Source: CAYWNA01 sp964459305 (lineage in GTDB: Bacteria; Planctomycetota; Planctomycetia; Pirellulales; Pirellulaceae). Taken from it: DNA of 64,000 nt. The DNA lies in contig CAYWNA010000012.1 in NCBI GenBank assembly GCA_964459305.1, positions 41,539-105,538 on the forward strand. Reading direction: 5' to 3'. Shown here one piece after another: positions 7,973 to 17,028 of the stretch. Positions within the stretch are counted from its first letter, which is position 1; each line of letters begins with the position of its first letter. Position numbers and translations under genes: made by a program. The notes beneath the pieces are model-generated. The model saw only the letters and a list, made by a program, of their open reading frames with translations. It ran no database searches and had not been told where the DNA came from.

Positions 7973-10900
7973 CGCTTCTCGTGGGATGGGTTTCACCGCA
8001 CGACGAATCTGAACATCCAGCGGGGCGAAATCCACGACGGCGTTGTCCATCGCGTAGCCGACGTGCGTAATCGCCTTGAGCGGCCGTTTCAGTTGGGCTT
8101 TCACTTCCACGCCGTTGGCGGTGTAGATCACTTGCTGGCTGTCCAAGTCGACGGTCACCACAATGTCGATCGGCTGGTTGTCACTCAGTTCGACCGGCGC
8201 CCCGATCGTTTGGCCACCGCTCAGCGGACCTTGAACCAGCACCGCTCGATTCATCTTCAACCTCATACCGCACTTGATCAGTCGCTCGTCCTGGCCATCG
8301 TCGCCGAATACCAGAAATCCGTTGCGGAGCGTGCCCTTGGCATCGGCCGGGACGACCATGCGGGTCTTGAACGTGGCGGAACCCTTCACGGGATTCTCCA
8401 ACTTCTTCAACGCTATGGCCACTGCGCCCTTGCTCTTTGGCTTCAAGCGATAACCCAGATCTGATTCGAAAACTTGGCAACGCATCACCCGGTCGAAATC
8501 CTCGTCCTTCGAGACCGGCAGCGGCAGCAGGTAGTTCGGATCTTCCGGCTGGCCCCAGTCGATCTGCACTGGCAAGTCATCTGCGGCGTCTAGCGAGGTG
8601 GCCGCGTCGTCCGACAGGCAAAGCAATCGCCCATCGACAGTGCTCACGAACAATGCGCTTCCAGCCGCGGCCAAGCCGTCGAAGACGGGGATGGTGTCCA
8701 GGGCATAGCGGGCCAACAGCTTGCCGTCCGTTTTGGACAACGCCCACAGGACTCCACCGTGCTTGCCTTCCATCGCTTCCGCTTGACGCTGGATGGCCTC
8801 TTGCGTGGCCGGCGCGTCGGGCAAGCGGTATATCTGGCGCTCGTTGATGAAGTTCGGCGGGCCGGCTACCAGCACGGTGTCCTTGCACAGAGCCATGGCG
8901 CGTGCTGTCACGGAGGGTTTTTGGACAAGCCAGTTTGCGTTGGTCGCGGTCAGTTGATCGCGCGGGAAGAACCGGCGCAGCAGCCAGTCGGACGAATTGG
9001 CATTTCTCCGCGAAGAACGGGCGTTGATTGCAGCTTCCGCCTTCCCGATGCGGGCGATCGCCTCCTCCGTGACGGTTTTGTCCACGGAGAACAGTTCGTA
9101 CTCCAAAACCGACGAGTTGACCATGTACTGCGGTTGCCGCCCGAATCCGTACACGTTGTCGTCGTCGAAGCAGAGAATCCGTCCGGAGGGGACCAGGCGG
9201 CCAGCCTTGAGCCACGCGCCGTAGCCTCCGGATACGCGGCGGCCGTAGGTCCAATAGGATCGGAAGAAGTAATCGTCGTCCAGAAAACCGATTTGGCAGA
9301 ACAGATGGCAGTCTTGGGCCGGCTGCTTGCTCAAGTCCTCCAGGCCGATTTCCAGCCGTTTCCCGGAGAAGTCGATCTTCTGCGACCGCATCCAAATGTG
9401 ACGACCGTCGCAACTGAGGATGTCCGACAGGGCCACGGGCATGTTGTTGCCTCGCGTCTTCTCCAGATAGGCCCGATGCATCTCCTTGCCGGATTCAGGA
9501 TCCATGTTGTCCCAAACGACCTCGCCCAGCAGTTCGCCGGTTTTCGGATCCAGACGCAGGAAGTGAATCCCGCCGTCCAAGAACATGTTGCGTCCCGCTG
9601 TACAGTACACAACGCCGTCGTGAACCAGCACGCTACCGTGCACGGGCCAAGCGGATTCCAGTTGCTCCCAAGCCATCATACGACGGTCCACCGGCGCCCC
9701 GCGAAATCGCCACGCCAACGCCCCATCCTTGGCGTTCAGTGCGTACACATAGCCGTCCGCCGAACCGAACAGCACGAGTCCCTGATAATACGTCGGTGGC
9801 GAATCGACGCGGCCGCCGGTAGTGAACGACCAAGCGACCTCGCCGGTCTTGGCATCCAACGCCACGACCTGATGCGCGTCTACCGCGGCAACAAACACCT
9901 TGCCGCCGGCGATGATGGGGGCACTCAAACGCCCGCCGATCTTGGCCTGCCACACGTGGCCGATGCCGTCGGCAGAAACCGCGACCGGGCTGGCGCCGCT
10001 ACGAGCCGAATCGTGGCGGTAGGTCGGCCAATCCGCTTTCGACGCCTCGGGTCCGTCGACTCGGCCAAAGGCCGGGCCCTTTTGCAGCCGTTCGGTCGCG
10101 GCAACGCCGTTTTGCCCCGGCTGCGGCACCGGACCGGCGGCCAAGGCTTTGAAGCCCGATAGTTTGGCTTCCAACTGGCACCCGCACGCGTCCATCGAGG
10201 CGTAGGTCAGCCCGTTACATGGCATGACGCCGTAGATGCAACCGCCGCGAACCCAGTGATTCGGTTGCCAGGTCTCTTTCTCCAAGTCGATGAATTCCGT
10301 GCCGTTCCGTGCGGTCAGCAGATAGTTGTCTGTCGCCTTGGCCGGGTAGCAGCGGTGATGGAACCAGTGAACATGGACGTCTGGCGGAAACTCGCGCTTC
10401 ACTTCGCCGGTGTGCGGGTCGTAGCCCGTGAACACGCCACTGCCTGCATTGCCCGCGATATCGCCGGTCCACACCAGGCCGTCGGCCACCAGAAGGTCTT
10501 TGAGCGACAGGTGACCGCTGGGCTTCTGTTGTTGCTCCCACAGTTTGCTGCCGTCCTGGATCGACCACCCGGAGACCTTGCCGTTGTTGGCGGCCAGCAG
10601 CACGACATCGTCGTAGATCAGCACCCGCGGGCCCGTGTTCGTCTGGACGGGGATTGCCGTCGGCGATGGTTCGGATTCCCACCGCCGATCGCCGTCCTGA
10701 CGGTCCAGGCACACGAGCTTCTCACCATCATGAAAGACGACATGCGAGCTGGCGACGGACAGGGAACAGGGAGCGACCGGGGCTTCGGTTTCCCACAGAC
10801 GCCGGCCGGAATCGGCTTGGTATGCGAAGACTTTTCTCGATGCGCCGTCCCAACCCCAGCCGGGATTCGCGGTGCGTGTATTGTCCCAAACGTAAGTCGA

Positions 10901-11923
10901 TACGCGACGCCACTTGGGCAGCGCCGATGGAGTGTTGTCAGCCACCGTGTACACGATGCCGTCATCAGCGACGATCTCGCGAGTGAACTCGCTGCCCTCC
11001 AAAGTCATCAACGTCTTGCCGGTGGCTCCGTCCAGGACCACGGTAGGTGCGTCGATGCCCAGCGTCGCAAACACGCGATCGTCGACGGCGACCAAACGCC
11101 GCAGCAGATGAGCTGGGCCACTCTTGAGCGGATACTGCCGCGTGTTCCACTGGTCAATGTCGCGTTTCCAGAGGATCGTTCCATTGAAAGCATCGCGGGC
11201 AATCAGCCGCCAGGCGGAAGGCAACTGAATCGACGCTCGTGCCCCTTCATCCAGGATGTAGAACAGCCGGCCGCCCGCGGACACGCACGATGTCATACTG
11301 GCCATGTGATCGTGATGACGGGACCAGCGAGGATTGCCGATCCAACGCAACTGCGTCGGCGGGCCGACCATGTCGTCCTGCGACACGGGATTGCCGTCGG
11401 CATTATGAAAGTAATGTGTCCACTGGTCCATCTCCTGCGGCCACGGCTTGCGCAAGGTTACAGGTTTCAGGTTTCGGGTTTCAGACGAGATCTTCAGCAG
11501 TACACCCCCTGGCGCCAACACCCGCATTAACTCTTCATCTCGCATCCCGGATTCTGCATCCTGCATCACGATCAGGTTCACCAAATTGTCGGCATACGGC
11601 AATGCTTGTCCGTCCCACAGATCGACGCTGACGGGGCCGTAGCCGCCCTGCGCCTGCAGACTTCTACGCGCGGCTGCGACTTCCGTTTCCGAGGTGCTGA
11701 GCCCATGCACGATGTACCGGCCCCCGCCACGCAGAGAGGCCGTCAATGAACCGTCACCGCAGCCCAGATGGACGACAAAGCCTCCTTGCACACCGGACTG
11801 CTGGAGGATCGTCGCTCCGTCGTCTGCTGAGACAGCGGAAGTCAGCAGGAGTCCGAAAAGCGAAATGGTGAAGAACCGCGAGAGGGGACGTACAACAAAG
11901 TGGGAAACTGATAGATACTGCAT
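7958..11923 (-). CDS. Exported methyltransferase-like / PQQ-repeat propeller protein
   Basis: This 1321-aa protein has an N-terminal signal peptide (FFTISLFGLLLTSAVSA). Next comes a Rossmann methyltransferase-like domain: motif I is VVHLGCGDGSLTASL (about residues 47-61) and LMRVLAPGGVLLKI is the post-motif-III strand. From about residue 165 (EMDQWTHYFHNADGN) to the end come many PQQ/quinoprotein-type blades, such as VVALDAKTGEVAWSF and VYALNAKDGALAWRF, probably forming two propellers. PQQ-type propellers in planctomycetes are usually exported, and many do not bind PQQ. An S-adenosylmethionine-type fold behind a signal peptide is odd, because the cofactor is cytoplasmic; the domain may be non-catalytic. 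The start ATG 11923 has GAGGTAA upstream. Its end overlaps the convergent heparinase fragment. Confidence 0.8.
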   Translation of the reverse strand: MQYLSVSHFVVRPLSRFFTISLFGLLLTSAVSADDGATILQQSGVQGGFVVHLGCGDGSLTASLRGGGRYIVHGLSTSETEVAAARRSLQAQGGYGPVSVDLWDGQALPYADNLVNLIVMQDAESGMRDEELMRVLAPGGVLLKISSETRNLKPVTLRKPWPQEMDQWTHYFHNADGNPVSQDDMVGPPTQLRWIGNPRWSRHHDHMASMTSCVSAGGRLFYILDEGARASIQLPSAWRLIARDAFNGTILWKRDIDQWNTRQYPLKSGPAHLLRRLVAVDDRVFATLGIDAPTVVLDGATGKTLMTLEGSEFTREIVADDGIVYTVADNTPSALPKWRRVSTYVWDNTRTANPGWGWDGASRKVFAYQADSGRRLWETEAPVAPCSLSVASSHVVFHDGEKLVCLDRQDGDRRWESEPSPTAIPVQTNTGPRVLIYDDVVLLAANNGKVSGWSIQDGSKLWEQQQKPSGHLSLKDLLVADGLVWTGDIAGNAGSGVFTGYDPHTGEVKREFPPDVHVHWFHHRCYPAKATDNYLLTARNGTEFIDLEKETWQPNHWVRGGCIYGVMPCNGLTYASMDACGCQLEAKLSGFKALAAGPVPQPGQNGVAATERLQKGPAFGRVDGPEASKADWPTYRHDSARSGASPVAVSADGIGHVWQAKIGGRLSAPIIAGGKVFVAAVDAHQVVALDAKTGEVAWSFTTGGRVDSPPTYYQGLVLFGSADGYVYALNAKDGALAWRFRGAPVDRRMMAWEQLESAWPVHGSVLVHDGVVYCTAGRNMFLDGGIHFLRLDPKTGELLGEVVWDNMDPESGKEMHRAYLEKTRGNNMPVALSDILSCDGRHIWMRSQKIDFSGKRLEIGLEDLSKQPAQDCHLFCQIGFLDDDYFFRSYWTYGRRVSGGYGAWLKAGRLVPSGRILCFDDDNVYGFGRQPQYMVNSSVLEYELFSVDKTVTEEAIARIGKAEAAINARSSRRNANSSDWLLRRFFPRDQLTATNANWLVQKPSVTARAMALCKDTVLVAGPPNFINERQIYRLPDAPATQEAIQRQAEAMEGKHGGVLWALSKTDGKLLARYALDTIPVFDGLAAAGSALFVSTVDGRLLCLSDDAATSLDAADDLPVQIDWGQPEDPNYLLPLPVSKDEDFDRVMRCQVFESDLGYRLKPKSKGAVAIALKKLENPVKGSATFKTRMVVPADAKGTLRNGFLVFGDDGQDERLIKCGMRLKMNRAVLVQGPLSGGQTIGAPVELSDNQPIDIVVTVDLDSQQVIYTANGVEVKAQLKRPLKAITHVGYAMDNAVVDFAPLDVQIRRAVKPIPREASSDR

Positions 11924-12133
11924 AGTCGGTTACCTCGGGACAGATAGAGGGCGAAAATTCGTCGAGGTATCGTCACGCACGTGGGGCACGATTCAATCGT
12001 GCCAACACAGGCTGGAAACAACCCTCGTTCATTCAACCGGAACATCATCGTTCATCGGCCGCCGGTCGACAAGGGTCGTTCTGTGTCGCGACAGCAACAG
12101 CGGAACCCCTGGTGCCGAACGCCGGTTGGTTGA

Positions 12134-12910
12134 CGCGTATCGAGGCTTCGCGCATGCTGTACTCGCAACCGGCACATTTGCTCGCTTAATCGGATTCACT
12201 TCTTGCTGCGGAAGAACGACCTGGAATGGGACTACCCGACCAAGACCTTTCAAACCAAGAAGGGGCGTGCCTGGCTGGAGGCCGTGGAGCTGAACGAAAT
12301 GGATCGTCTGGAAATGGACCAGCTTTTGGAACAATGGGAGTTGTGGGACCGTCAATTGGAGGAACTGGACACGCACGTCGAACAACGTGCCGAGGGAAAC
12401 GCGGACGCCCGTTTGCTGAGGACGATCATCGGCATGAGTTACTACATGGCGTTGGCCATCGCCAGCCGGATCGGTGACATCTCGCGTTTTCCCTCGCCCC
12501 GCAGCCTGGCGAACTTTTTCGGATTGACGCCGGGTTCTCGGAGCAGCGGCGAGAAGGAATGCCTGGGCTCGATCACCAAGCAAGGGAGCCGGATGGTTCG
12601 TTTCCTGTTGGGTCAGCTGGTGGTGCATGTGCTTCGCCGCGACGCCCGTATGCGGCCGTGGTATCAACGGATCAAGAAACGACGTGGTTCGAAGATCGCG
12701 CGGGTGGCCGTGATGCGTCGGCTGTGCGTGATCATCTGGCACATGCTGAAACACCGCGAGGCCTATCGTTACGGCGGCGTGCCGAAGGGGGAGCGTGGCT
12801 TGTCGATCGATCCGGGTTCGGCCTGTGCGACGAACTTGGCGGCGATCAAGGCGGCGCACGTTGCCCCGCCTTCGGAGGTCAGTACAGCCGAAGAGGCGTT
12901 GGTCTCTTGA
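12134..12910 (+). pseudogene. IS110-family transposase, 3' fragment
   Basis: From about 12176 the frame reads LNRIHFLLRKNDLEWDY, then LLRTIIGMSYYMALAIASRI, FPSPRSLANFFGLTPGSRSS and GSITKQGSRMVRFLLGQLVV. This is the C-terminal Transposase_20 domain of IS110/IS116/IS902 elements, with the serine-containing G-(S/T)-R-M motif and the basic tail. The N-terminal DEDD catalytic domain is absent: a TGA at 12131-12133 closes the frame, and no other upstream frame shows it. The element is therefore a dead 3' remnant of an insertion sequence. IS110 elements lack terminal inverted repeats, and no end or target duplication could be defined. It sits between two outward-unrelated minus-strand genes, marking a past insertion point. 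Confidence 0.7.
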
Positions 12911-13025
12911 GCCTGCGTTGGGCCAAGAGGAGAAACGTGCTGACGATGTTGATGACGATATTTCCAGAGCAGTAATCGGAGAACGAATTTCTGGGTGGTT
13001 GTGTCGATCGTGGCGCGTTCCACGA

Positions 13026-15110
13026 TCACCGCGCCCGCGCGAGTTTGTTGTGCTGTAGGACCTTGACGTAGTCGGCGGTGATGGCCAGCACTTCGTTGAA
13101 GTAGAAGTCCCGCTTGACGACCTCGTCGTCCGATTGGGTCTGCTCCTCTAACTGTTTTTCTTCTTCCTTGTCCGCGTCCAATTCCGCTCGCTCCGCGAAG
13201 AACTCCTCCTCGTTCAGCGTCACCGTCTTCTTCGCCTTTTGAGTCTTGTACCGTTCGATGTTTCGCAGCAGCTTGGCGAAATCCTCGGATTTGTCGATTC
13301 GCGCCTTTGAGCGGTCAGCTAACGATTCGACGATTTTCGGAAGCACCACGGCATTTGGCAGAAAGCGAGCTTCGGCGATTTTGTCGAAATCCACCGCGTA
13401 ATCCAGGTCGGCTTCTCCTACGTCCATGTAGTCGCTGATGGACGGCAGGGTGATATCGGCCAACACGCCTCGCTTCTGCGTGCTTTCGCCGTTGGGACGA
13501 TAGAATTGTTGCATCGTGATCTTCAACGCACCAAGATTCGGCGGGTTGGGGATGCGGAAAAGCTGTGACCCCAAGTCCAACAGGCTCTGAACCGTACCTT
13601 TCCCGTGCGTCGACGAATCGCCGATGATCAAACCACGGTGGTAATCCTGAATGGCCCCGGCAAGGATTTCGCTGGCACTAGCGCTGAACTTGCTGGTGAC
13701 GACGACCAACGGGCCTTTCCACACCATGCCGCGTTCTGTGTCGTCGTACTGCTGAATGTGCCCGTCCGAGCCCTTTACCTGCACAACGGGGCCGTAGTCG
13801 ATGAACAGCCCCGTCAGGTTGATGGCCTCCGTCAAGCTGCCGCCTCCGTTGCGCCGCAGATCCAGGACGACCACATCGACGTTCTTTTCGTTGAAATCCT
13901 CCAAGATCTTCCTGACGTCTTTCGTCGTGCTTTTGTAGTCCTCGGATCCTTCACGCGCGGCTTCCATATCCATATAAAAGCTGGGCAAATCAATGACGCC
14001 CGTCCGCAGCGGTGAGCCGTCCGCTTTCTCGCCCTCTTCGATGATCTCGGCACGTGCCTCGCTATCTTTCAGTTCGATTTTTGCCCGTGTAATGCTGTAG
14101 ATTTCCGTCTCGGTTCCGGCGGCCGGAATCACGCCAAGACGAACCAAAGTCCCTGCCTTGCCGCGGATCATCTTCACCACGTCGCCCAGCTTCATGTCGA
14201 CCACGTCGAGCATCTCGCCCTCCGCGCCTTGGCCGACACTGATAATGCGATCTTCCGCCTTCAGTTTGCCGTGCTTGTCCGCCGCACCACCGGGAATCAC
14301 CTTCGAAACAACGGTGTAACCGTCGATGGGCTGCAGTGCTGCGCCGATACCCTCCAGATTCAGCCGCATGAGGATGCGAAAATTCTCCAGGGAACTCGGC
14401 GACATGTATGTCGTGTGGGGATCGAAGCTGCTGGTCACAGACGTCAAGTACATCTCCAGCAATTCATCCCCGTCGGTCTGATGCATCCTTTTGTCAAAAC
14501 TAGTGTAGCGTCGGTGGAGTTTGTCGCGCGCCTCCTTGCCTTCCTTGCCTTCCTTCTTATCACCTTTCAAGACGAGCAAATCGTATTTGATGCGATGCTT
14601 CCATCGCTCGCGAGCCTCTTGCTGGTCGCGCGGATAGTGAGCCTCGTCTGGATCGGTGATCATTGCTTCGTCGAGCGTGAAATCGAATTCCTGTTTCAGC
14701 AACTCGTCGATCAGTTCCACCCGTTCGTCAACGCGAGCGAGAAAACGCTGGAATACGACATAAGCAAGGCTGATGTCCTTTTCCTTCAGCATGTCGTCCA
14801 GCTCATCCCGGTGTTTTTGAAACTCGACCGCGTCGGACTCGTAGAAGTACATCTTCATTGGGTCCAACGTCTGCAGGAAAGACTCCAATCCACGCTCGGA
14901 GATTTCGTCGTCCAAAGGATGCCGCGACAGGTGCTCGTGGCGGAGAAGCGTCATAACGACATTGGTGACGTGTCGATCGTTCGGGCGGGGTGCCACCAAA
15001 TCCGCGGGAACGAGAGACCAGACACTGGCGACGATCCCCCCGCAAAGAGCCAAGGTAAAGACGGTACTTCGACGGCGCAATCGGGTGGAGAAGCCTTGCA
15101 GAATACGCAT
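13026..15110 (-). CDS. prc: Tail-specific (C-terminal processing) protease, Prc/S41A
   Basis: The 694-aa protein closely follows the domain order and size of E. coli Prc (682 aa). A membrane/signal segment lies near residues 16-36, then an N-terminal helical domain, a PDZ domain (about 245-330, with LNLEGIGAALQ and VIPGGAADKHGKL), the S41 core and a C-terminal DUF3340-like region. The Ser/Lys dyad is visible as FSASASEILAG (Ser 478) and STHGKGTVQSL (Lys 504), and LDLRRNGGGSL is the conserved strand-turn. Prc degrades or trims periplasmic proteins with non-polar C-termini, including cell-wall hydrolases and lipoproteins. The lysine-glutamate run KKEGKEGKEARDK at 185-197 is a low-complexity linker. 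ATG 15110 is preceded by AAGGGG. It is probably monocistronic. Confidence 0.92.
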   Translation of the reverse strand: MRILQGFSTRLRRRSTVFTLALCGGIVASVWSLVPADLVAPRPNDRHVTNVVMTLLRHEHLSRHPLDDEISERGLESFLQTLDPMKMYFYESDAVEFQKHRDELDDMLKEKDISLAYVVFQRFLARVDERVELIDELLKQEFDFTLDEAMITDPDEAHYPRDQQEARERWKHRIKYDLLVLKGDKKEGKEGKEARDKLHRRYTSFDKRMHQTDGDELLEMYLTSVTSSFDPHTTYMSPSSLENFRILMRLNLEGIGAALQPIDGYTVVSKVIPGGAADKHGKLKAEDRIISVGQGAEGEMLDVVDMKLGDVVKMIRGKAGTLVRLGVIPAAGTETEIYSITRAKIELKDSEARAEIIEEGEKADGSPLRTGVIDLPSFYMDMEAAREGSEDYKSTTKDVRKILEDFNEKNVDVVVLDLRRNGGGSLTEAINLTGLFIDYGPVVQVKGSDGHIQQYDDTERGMVWKGPLVVVTSKFSASASEILAGAIQDYHRGLIIGDSSTHGKGTVQSLLDLGSQLFRIPNPPNLGALKITMQQFYRPNGESTQKRGVLADITLPSISDYMDVGEADLDYAVDFDKIAEARFLPNAVVLPKIVESLADRSKARIDKSEDFAKLLRNIERYKTQKAKKTVTLNEEEFFAERAELDADKEEEKQLEEQTQSDDEVVKRDFYFNEVLAITADYVKVLQHNKLARAR

Positions 15111-15382
15111 TGGGACCCCTTGGAAAACAGAATCGCAAGATTTGCTCTAAGTTGCCAAAACAGAATAACTTGTTGATATTAAGCGCAATTCACTGACGAG
15201 GCAAGATCGACAATGAGGGACACGGGGCGGAAGCCGGCAACAATAGCATCGTTGTCGCCACTAACTCTACTATAATGCAATTCGCCCTTCTTTACCGGAT
15301 TTATGCCCCATCCGCAGACTTGTCCATGATTTCGGCCCCCAGCGGCCGCGCATTTGAACGGCCTAAATCCTGCCGAATGCGG

Positions 15383-17026
15383 CTACGGCAGCTCGTAACA
15401 CGCTGCCATTTCACTGTTTCGGACGAGCAGGTAGCGATTGTGGAGACAAATACTGTTCCAGGCCTTCCCCTCTAAAGCTGGGATTTCGCCGATTTCACTG
15501 TGCCCACTTGATGTCGCGTCGACCAAGACAACATCGCCCGATTCAGCTTGTACCAGCAGCAGATCCTCGACACCCAGTATCTGCCCCTGACCGTACCGCC
15601 CGCCTTTCCACATCCTTCTCCCCGTTTCCAAGTCTGCACACTGGAGTATGCCGTCAGAAAGTCCGAAGGCGTGGGCACCCGAGACGACGACGTTTGTGAA
15701 CTTCGTGTTCAAGGCCTTTTTGTTGGCCCATACCCTCGTGACCTGCCAATGCCCATTTTCCTCGTGTGACACCTTCAGCAGCATCGCACCGCCACCGTAC
15801 CCTTTGCTGAGCAACACGCGATCGTCCGAGAGGGGCACGGCTTGGGAGACGTTGGCATCTTCAGTGCTCTTGCCCAGCCACGGGTATTGCCACAGAACAT
15901 CGCCGGTTTCCGGGAGGTGACTACTGACGTAGTCTTGATTGACGATCAGAACCTGCTTCACGCCGCCGACATTCGCCAGACACGGCGAAGCATAGCTGAC
16001 CTGATGCCGGCCACCCGTCCACACCAGTTGGCCCGTGTCCTTGTCGAACGCGGCCAGCGAATTCCATGGTCCCTTCAATGGACCGCCCAGAGGCACAATG
16101 ACGAGGCCATCGACGATCAGAGGCGAAGCTGACCGACCCCATGCAACACCTTCCAGGTCTTTTTCCGGCGTGACGCCAATGCGCGCCAGCAGATTGTCAC
16201 TCCAAACCTCACTGCCAGTCGCACCGTCGAGACATCGCAGGACGCCGGTCGCCCCAAGTGCATAGACCCGGCCGCCATCGATGGTCGGCGTCGATCGCGG
16301 ACCCACGCCGCCCAGGATCGACCGGTGGCGAGTCCGCACGACGTGCAACCATCGGAGTTGGCCGGTCGACACTTCGTAACAAGTGACCAGTTCCTCCTCG
16401 CCGCGCTGCTCCATCGTCACGGCAAAGCCGTTTACCGCCGAGAAACCCGACCACCCAGCTCCGATCGAAGAACGCCAAACGAGCTTCGGCGGATATGTCT
16501 CCCAATCGCGATTGAGCGTCACACCGGATACCGTCAAGTTGCGTTGGGGGCCGAGAAATTGGGGAAAATCGTGCTCGGTGGTCGTGACAAGATCCACGAC
16601 ACCCTTCGTGGCCGTGAGCTCGTCCAGCATCTCGTCTGGGTCGGGCTGCCACCGGAACGTCAGCATTGGCATGAGGTCGCCGCTGACCTGTTCGATCCGG
16701 AACACTGCCGGCATCAGGACGACCGCCATTGCTGCTCCGGCGGCCGTTGCCAAGCGAGCCAGCGCGGAGTAGCCGCTGAAAACGACGAACCACACCAACA
16801 ACGTCATCACCGACGAGAAAGCCAGGGCCAGACTGGCAAGGTTGACAACGTCATGACGCTGTTCCATGCCCGCCACGCCGCTGCGCAACACCAGAATCGA
16901 TCCGATGCAGATCCCGATGAGTATCCAGGTGGGGGCGCGAGGATACCGTCGCCGCGGAACCCCCGTTGACTTCTTTGGCGAGACCGACGAGCCGGATTTG
17001 GCGGGTTTATCAGGAAGCGCAGACAT
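15383..17026 (-). CDS. Membrane-anchored PQQ-like propeller protein
   Basis: The protein has 547 residues. A basic, Pro/Lys-rich N-terminus is followed by three hydrophobic segments (WILIGICIGSILVL, LASLALAFSSVMTLLVWFVV and LARLATAAGAAMAVVLMPAV, within about residues 33-110). A PQQ-type seven- or eight-bladed propeller follows from about residue 160 (DFPQFLGPQRNLTVSGV, LVTCYEVSTGQLRWLH, LRCLDGATGSEVWSD, LQCADLETGRRMW). FPQFLGPxRN is the usual entry motif of planctomycete 'PQQ-binding-like' propellers. Only two bases separate its ATG from the stop of the upstream RND transporter gene, so the two are almost certainly translated from one transcript. The propeller may serve as an extracytoplasmic partner of that transporter, which is inference from the coupling. 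Confidence 0.8.
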   Translation of the reverse strand: MSALPDKPAKSGSSVSPKKSTGVPRRRYPRAPTWILIGICIGSILVLRSGVAGMEQRHDVVNLASLALAFSSVMTLLVWFVVFSGYSALARLATAAGAAMAVVLMPAVFRIEQVSGDLMPMLTFRWQPDPDEMLDELTATKGVVDLVTTTEHDFPQFLGPQRNLTVSGVTLNRDWETYPPKLVWRSSIGAGWSGFSAVNGFAVTMEQRGEEELVTCYEVSTGQLRWLHVVRTRHRSILGGVGPRSTPTIDGGRVYALGATGVLRCLDGATGSEVWSDNLLARIGVTPEKDLEGVAWGRSASPLIVDGLVIVPLGGPLKGPWNSLAAFDKDTGQLVWTGGRHQVSYASPCLANVGGVKQVLIVNQDYVSSHLPETGDVLWQYPWLGKSTEDANVSQAVPLSDDRVLLSKGYGGGAMLLKVSHEENGHWQVTRVWANKKALNTKFTNVVVSGAHAFGLSDGILQCADLETGRRMWKGGRYGQGQILGVEDLLLVQAESGDVVLVDATSSGHSEIGEIPALEGKAWNSICLHNRYLLVRNSEMAACYELP

Positions 17027-17028
17027 CT

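Noticed and set aside
8759..11530. Long plus-strand frames opposite the PQQ gene
   Set aside because: They mirror the codon pattern of the minus-strand gene and have no recognisable protein motifs.
15252..15276. TATAAT at 15271 with TTGTCG at 15252 as a plus-strand promoter
   Set aside because: The spacer is only 13 bases and no plus-strand gene follows.
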